From NCBI GenBank assembly GCA_024404495.1, contig JAKSPT010000010.1, positions 16,294 to 80,293 of the forward strand: a DNA stretch of 64,000 nt. The letters run 5' to 3'. This document shows, piece after piece, positions 60,371 to 64,000 of the stretch. Below the pieces are notes generated by a model that was not told the DNA's origin, ran no database searches, and saw nothing but the letters and a program-made list of their open reading frames with translations. A program made the translations under genes and the position numbers. This DNA comes from Lachnospiraceae bacterium (GTDB lineage: Bacteria > Bacillota > Clostridia > Oscillospirales > CAG-272). Every line of letters begins with the position of its first letter. Within the stretch, counting starts at the first letter, position 1.

Positions 60371-61627
60371 GTGACACCGCAATTTTTATGTATCGACCTC
60401 AAGTCCTTTTTCGCCTCCGTGGAATGCGTGGAGCGCGGCATGGACCCGATGAAGACCAATCTCGTCGTCGCCGACCCCGACCGGGGAGACGGGACGATCT
60501 GTCTTGCCGTTTCGCCCTCGATGAAAGCGCTCGGCGTGAAGAACCGCTGCCGCGTTTACGAGATCCCGCGCGGCATTCCCTACATCAAAGCGACGCCCCA
60601 AATGCAGAAATACGTCGATTATTCGGTCGAGATCAACCGCATTTACCGTTCCTTCCTCGCCGACGGGGACGTTTCCCCCTACTCGATCGACGAATCCTTT
60701 CTGGAGGTGACCCGCTACCTCAATTACTACAAAAAGTCCGCGAAAGAGATCGGGATCATGATCATGAACGAGATCACCCGCCGTCTCGGTCTGCGTGCGA
60801 CCTGCGGCATCGGGACCAATCTCTATCTGACCAAGATCGCGCTCGACATCACGGCAAAGCACGCGCCCGATTTCATCGGCGAGCTGGACGAGGAACGCTA
60901 CCGGCGGGACCTCTGGGATCACCGCCCCCTGACCGATTTCTGGCAGATCGGCGAGCAGACCGCCCTCAAGCTGGAAAAGTACGGGCTCTGCACGATGGGG
61001 GCGATCGCCGCGGCGCCGCGCGATTTTCTGCGTCGTCTGTTCGGCGTCCTCGCCGACGATATGATCAATCACGCATGGGGGCTGGAGCCGCTCACGCTGA
61101 AAAACGTGAAGGAATACGTTCCGAAATCGAAAAGCCTTTCCTCCGGGCAGATCCTACCGCGCGACTACACCTACGACGAGGCGCTGGTCGTACTGCGCGA
61201 AATGGCGGACAATCTTTCCTTCGATCTCGCCGAAAAAGGCTTCACGACCGATTCGCTGACCGTGGACGTCGGCTATTCCGCGCATTTCGATCTTCCGCCC
61301 GAGCACGGGACGGCGTCCCTTCCCCACCCCACCTCCTCCGATCTGCTTATCATTCCCGCCGTCGTTTCGGTCTACGTCTCCCGCGTGAAGCACGACTGTC
61401 CGATCCGTCGCCTCAATATCTGCTGCAATCGCGTCCGGAACGATGAATACCGGCAGCTCTCCCTTTTCGAGGACCCTCTCGACAGCGAAGAACACCGCCG
61501 CCTCCGTCTCGCCCTTCTCGGCGTCCGCCGCCGCTACGGCAAAAACGCCGTCCTCCGCGGCGCCGACTATCTCCCCGCCGCGACCGCCCGCGAACGCAAC
61601 GCTCAGATCGGCGGGCACAAGAGATAG
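60371..61627 (+). CDS. Y-family DNA polymerase (UmuC/UvrX-like translesion polymerase)
   Basis: The 418-residue enzyme is a translesion polymerase. FLCIDLKSFFASVECVERG holds the first metal aspartate and steric-gate region, SPYSIDESFLEVT the catalytic D-E pair, and LRATCGIGTNLYLTKIALD the palm motif. The C-terminal little-finger domain follows. The GGDP-like details and the SLSSGQILPRDY segment fit the Gram-positive UvrX/YqjW branch better than DinB. The start is GTG at 60371, set by GGAGG at seven bases. Three LexA boxes surround the promoter, so it is damage-induced. Confidence 0.93.
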   Translation: MTPQFLCIDLKSFFASVECVERGMDPMKTNLVVADPDRGDGTICLAVSPSMKALGVKNRCRVYEIPRGIPYIKATPQMQKYVDYSVEINRIYRSFLADGDVSPYSIDESFLEVTRYLNYYKKSAKEIGIMIMNEITRRLGLRATCGIGTNLYLTKIALDITAKHAPDFIGELDEERYRRDLWDHRPLTDFWQIGEQTALKLEKYGLCTMGAIAAAPRDFLRRLFGVLADDMINHAWGLEPLTLKNVKEYVPKSKSLSSGQILPRDYTYDEALVVLREMADNLSFDLAEKGFTTDSLTVDVGYSAHFDLPPEHGTASLPHPTSSDLLIIPAVVSVYVSRVKHDCPIRRLNICCNRVRNDEYRQLSLFEDPLDSEEHRRLRLALLGVRRRYGKNAVLRGADYLPAATARERNAQIGGHKR

Positions 61628-61639
61628 GGAACGGGGGCG

Positions 61640-61935
61640 CGAGGGATGCGGGGAGACGCGGGGGACGCGGGGGACGCGATGTTCTTTCTCGACCGAGAAA
61701 GAACCAAAGAGGCATAAGGGGTAGTTTTTATTGGGGTTCTCCGAATGTAGTTTCTTTGTTCCCGGGGGAGATTATTATGAGCGATCTCCCGTCCCGATCC
61801 GCCTCCTTCGGTGTCTTCGCATTGCGCGCTGCTACGTCAGCTTTAACCGAAGAACCGTGCCCTCATCAAGTCGGTTCAAAAGGGACTGAAAAAGGTATCC
61901 TCGTAATTCACGGGGATGCTTTCTGTCTTATTCTT
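61640..61935 (+). repeat. Dispersed RNA-like element, copy E
   Basis: Begins 13 bp after the polymerase stop with GCGGGGGAC-type nonamers. Then hairpin GTTCTTTCTC-GACC-GAGAAAGAAC (61681-61704), CAAAGAGGCATAAGGGGTA, an internal GGGAGAT/ATCTCCC stem, the core CGCATTGCGCGCTGCT (61810-61833), and a terminator-like hairpin (61891-61922) followed by TTCTGTCTTATTCTTC. The shared tail ending ATACATCGTAGGGC extends to about 61974. Confidence 0.88.
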
Positions 61936-61993
61936 CTTTCTCGTCCGCGTTTCTTCGGGAATACATCGTAGGGCAAAAGAAAAGAAACCGCCA

Positions 61994-62039
61994 GAACAAA
62001 AGACGTCCCCGTGACCGTCTGCATCGGCGCGGGAACGTC
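61994..62039 (-). terminator. Terminator of the edge operon
   Basis: AGACGTTCCCG pairs with CGGGGACGTCT (one mismatch) with an inner CGCCG/CGG contact, followed by TTTTGTTCT on the minus strand. Confidence 0.75.
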
Positions 62040-62062
62040 TGCGTTAAACTTAAAACTTAAAA

Positions 62063-62521
62063 CTATTTCCCCTTTCCGAGGATCCGGAACGAAACGCTCT
62101 TTCCTTCCCTTCTCGCAAAGGAAAACGATGCGACGATGCCGAAGAGAAACAGTCCGATGAGGAAAACCCATCCCATCCCGCCGTCGTCCGAAAGCTTCCC
62201 GTTCAGAGTCAGAAACGCGGAGGAAAGCCCGTGCCCGCCTCTGCGAAGCCCGTTCACGAGCATCGCGCCGTACAGAAACGCCGGACAGCAGGCGGCGGCG
62301 ATGGGGTCAACGATCATTTTCAGCAGGCTGAACCGCATCAGCACGCATACGAGGATCGGAAACCCGACGAACAGCGTCCCGTAAGTGACCGCGATCACGA
62401 AGCCGAGGTTATCCCTGCCGCGGGAAATCTCCAAAAGCCCGGAAACGAGGAAGAGAAACGCCGCGTAAAGCAAGATGAGAATCGGATAGTACAAAATCGC
62501 GAAAGCCGTCGTTTTTTTCAT
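62063..62521 (-). CDS. Small polytopic membrane protein
   Basis: The 152-residue protein has four hydrophobic segments (AILYYPILILLYAAFLFLVS, FVIAVTYGTLFVGFPILVCV, MIVDPIAAACCPAFLYGAML, GWVFLIGLFLFGIVASFSFA) and a basic C-terminus. No family is recognised. The ATG at 62521 lies 15 bp after the propeller-like gene's stop with only a weak GGGAC site, so it is probably coupled to it. Confidence 0.75.
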   Translation of the reverse strand: MKKTTAFAILYYPILILLYAAFLFLVSGLLEISRGRDNLGFVIAVTYGTLFVGFPILVCVLMRFSLLKMIVDPIAAACCPAFLYGAMLVNGLRRGGHGLSSAFLTLNGKLSDDGGMGWVFLIGLFLFGIVASFSFARREGKSVSFRILGKGK

Positions 62522-62535
62522 ATTCTTGTCCCGTT

Positions 62536-64000
62536 TCAATACGTTCTGCCGCCGTAGCCGCCGCAGGGGATCAGCTTGCCGGAATCGTAATAGAAGAGCG
62601 CGGTACCGCCCGTGGGGTTTTCGACCGCGGCAAAAACGCCGTGCCGGAAGCGGTAGACCTGAGAGACTCCCGTCATCAGCGCGTTTGCTCCCCGCGCCGG
62701 GTCGATCTCGTAAAGAACGCCGTCGTTCGAGCGCGCGACGACCGTCCCGTCCTTTGCGACCGAAAAAATGTCGATATCCCTCGCGAGCTCGGTATTCGTT
62801 CCGTCGCGGTAATACCAAAGCGTCCCCGCTGTATCGAGAGAAACGAGCGCCTTTTCGTCGGGCGTCATTTCATACCGCAGAAACCTTCCGGTTCCGACCG
62901 TTTCGACCGGGGTACCCGAAAGCGACGCGATCTTCATAGTCATTTCTCCCTGCGGAAAGTCGGGATCGGCTTCGACAAACGCCATCCGTTTTTCCGGAAT
63001 GCGGTTTTCATAATTCGGATAATAGCGATCGGAAAGAAGCGTAACCGAAACCGATTTTCCGTCCTTGCCCTTTGAGAGCAGATACAGATTTTTGATATAT
63101 TTATCTACGTCAATGCAGATATCTACGTCAATGCAGAAGCAGTTTTTAAAAGACGGGATTTCTTTTGAATAATAATAGCCGCTTGACGCGCAGACCGGAA
63201 AAAGATAACCGTCGGAAATCTTTTCGACCCTTCCGTCCGCATACAGAACGTAACTGCCGTCGCTCCCGGCAGAAAATGCCTCGTCACCCGCCGCGTTCAG
63301 AGCAAAGTCGCCGAACTCGGAAAAGGAGAGCAGAAACCGTGTTTCGTTTTCTCCATCCTTCCGCAGGGAGAAGCCCTCCTCGGAAATGAGCAGCAGACTT
63401 TTTCCGTTTTTCCCGAACGGGATAGCCACCTGATTTTCAAACGTCTGCTCTTTTCCGGTTTTCAGGTCGATCACGCGCTCGGAAAAGAGGTAATCCCCCG
63501 TTTCACTCATCTTATCCCCCGAATAATCGGCCGTCACGGCCGAAAGCGCGTTCCCCGAGGGATGAAGGATCAGATTCGAATAAGCGAGCTGATCCTCGCC
63601 GAACGTCAGAGTTTCTTTCCGCAGATCGGTACGGTAAACCGCAAATCTGCCGTCCGGCTTCTGATAAACGGCGGTCAGTCCGTCTGCCGAGAGCATAATC
63701 TCGTACCCGGACGTCCCCTCTCCGAAGGGAAAGATCTTTCCGCCGCGCAGGCAGTAAAGGTCAAGCGGTTCGACGGCGCTGTTCCCTTCCCGGGGGATAA
63801 CTAAGACCGTCGTCGTTCCGTCCGCCGAGCGGAAGGAACGCGCCGTGCGTCCGATTCCGGCTTCGTACGCGGGATAAGAGGCAAGCAGTTTGCCGTCGGA
63901 AAACAGATGGTATTCGTTCTTTTCCGGGTCGCGGATCATAACCGCGTCGGCGGGAGAAACGCTCTTTCTCATCCATATCACGCCGAAAACCGCGCAGACG
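62536..64000 (-). CDS. Repeat-rich beta-propeller-like protein, 5' end beyond the window
   Basis: The open frame runs into the window edge; the visible part is 487 codons, starting in a hydrophobic stretch (VCAVFGVIWMRKS) that looks like the end of a membrane helix. The rest has repeated strand-turn units such as VMIRDPEKNEYHLFSDGKLL, VYQKPDGRFAVYRTD, GSDGSYVLYADGRVEKISDG and LWYYRDGTNTELARDIDIFS, typical of a beta-propeller. It would be a membrane-anchored outer-face protein. A six-residue tandem duplication (CIDVDI CIDVDK) lies at 63103-63138. No catalytic motif is recognised. Confidence 0.7.
   Translation of the reverse strand, partial: VCAVFGVIWMRKSVSPADAVMIRDPEKNEYHLFSDGKLLASYPAYEAGIGRTARSFRSADGTTTVLVIPREGNSAVEPLDLYCLRGGKIFPFGEGTSGYEIMLSADGLTAVYQKPDGRFAVYRTDLRKETLTFGEDQLAYSNLILHPSGNALSAVTADYSGDKMSETGDYLFSERVIDLKTGKEQTFENQVAIPFGKNGKSLLLISEEGFSLRKDGENETRFLLSFSEFGDFALNAAGDEAFSAGSDGSYVLYADGRVEKISDGYLFPVCASSGYYYSKEIPSFKNCFCIDVDICIDVDKYIKNLYLLSKGKDGKSVSVTLLSDRYYPNYENRIPEKRMAFVEADPDFPQGEMTMKIASLSGTPVETVGTGRFLRYEMTPDEKALVSLDTAGTLWYYRDGTNTELARDIDIFSVAKDGTVVARSNDGVLYEIDPARGANALMTGVSQVYRFRHGVFAAVENPTGGTALFYYDSGKLIPCGGYGGRTY
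63103..63138 (-). repeat. 18-bp tandem duplication inside the propeller gene
   Basis: ATCTACGTCAATGCAGAT occurs twice in a row with period 18 (last base differing), adding six residues in frame. Confidence 0.85.

Overview
The window reads as chromosome from an anaerobic, GC-rich, low-motility-signal member of the Bacillota, most likely an uncultured gut Clostridia lineage (inference). The grounds are an L27 precursor with a cleavable N-terminus beside its Prp protease, a class III (oxygen-sensitive) ribonucleotide reductase, rubrerythrins under a PerR-like regulator, Gram-positive type LexA boxes, strong Shine-Dalgarno sequences, many lipoproteins and several secreted plant-polysaccharide enzymes. 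Most intergenic promoters are near-consensus sigma-A sites with 17-bp spacers. Both strands are densely used in short operons.

Layout. 0-6.3 kb: edge lipoprotein, rpsB-tsf, a divergent Gfo/Idh/MocA dehydrogenase plus sugar isomerase pair, an unrecognised HExxH protein, tRNA-Ser(GCU) and an F5/8C-like lipoprotein. 6.3-13.8 kb: M42 peptidase, an AT-rich leucine-rich-repeat gene, a lipoprotein, a four-helix-bundle protein, an ABC exporter, nrdR, an RluA-type pseudouridine synthase, a frameshifted GlsB/YeaQ remnant and a rubrerythrin. 13.8-18.1 kb: DUF4037/TPR pair, two 194-bp highly structured tandem repeats, tRNA-Gln(CUG), and a perR - flavin reductase/rubredoxin/rubrerythrin fusion operon. 18.2-30.7 kb: a 1306-residue secreted beta-helix protein, folD-lgt-ABC-F, an inverted-repeat element beside a DUF559 nuclease gene, small zinc-binding proteins, argS and a YebC gene. 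30.8-40.4 kb: XpaC/TelA operon, GH28, rplU-prp-rpmA, and nrdD-trxB. 40.3-47.0 kb: a five-gene operon of a secreted beta-helix lipoprotein, Fe-S old-yellow-enzyme, SDR, FAD flavoprotein and a Vat-like acetyltransferase. 47.1-54.7 kb: glycerophosphodiesterase, MFS transporter and GH78 rhamnosidase, then tmcAL and ackA back to back. 55.0-64.0 kb: isomerase, amidase, a beta-helix lipoprotein, a jelly-roll surface protein, an SOS-type Y-family polymerase, and a membrane/propeller gene pair cut by the window edge.

Functional links. nrdR (11.7 kb) very probably controls nrdD (39.6 kb): two NrdR boxes exactly 31 bp apart overlap the nrdD promoter. NrdD carries its own C-terminal redoxin and lies 9 bp upstream of trxB, which suggests a self-contained NADPH-TrxB-redoxin electron path to the reductase. 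PerR, a rubrerythrin and the flavin reductase-rubredoxin-rubrerythrin fusion form a peroxide defence set. GH28, GH78, the MFS transporter and at least three beta-helix proteins suggest a plant-glycan forager.

The most unusual material is non-coding. A roughly 260-300 bp element occurs five times (22.2, 22.7, 39.8, 55.0 and 61.7 kb). It begins with a hairpin whose end base pairs covary between copies, has a nearly invariant core, and ends in a different terminator-like hairpin in each locus (copies A and B share one). Four of the five copies begin at or just after the stop codon of a same-strand gene, and one supplies the last codons of folD. The pair of structured repeats beside tRNA-Gln is a second candidate for an undescribed RNA or tRNA-derived element.
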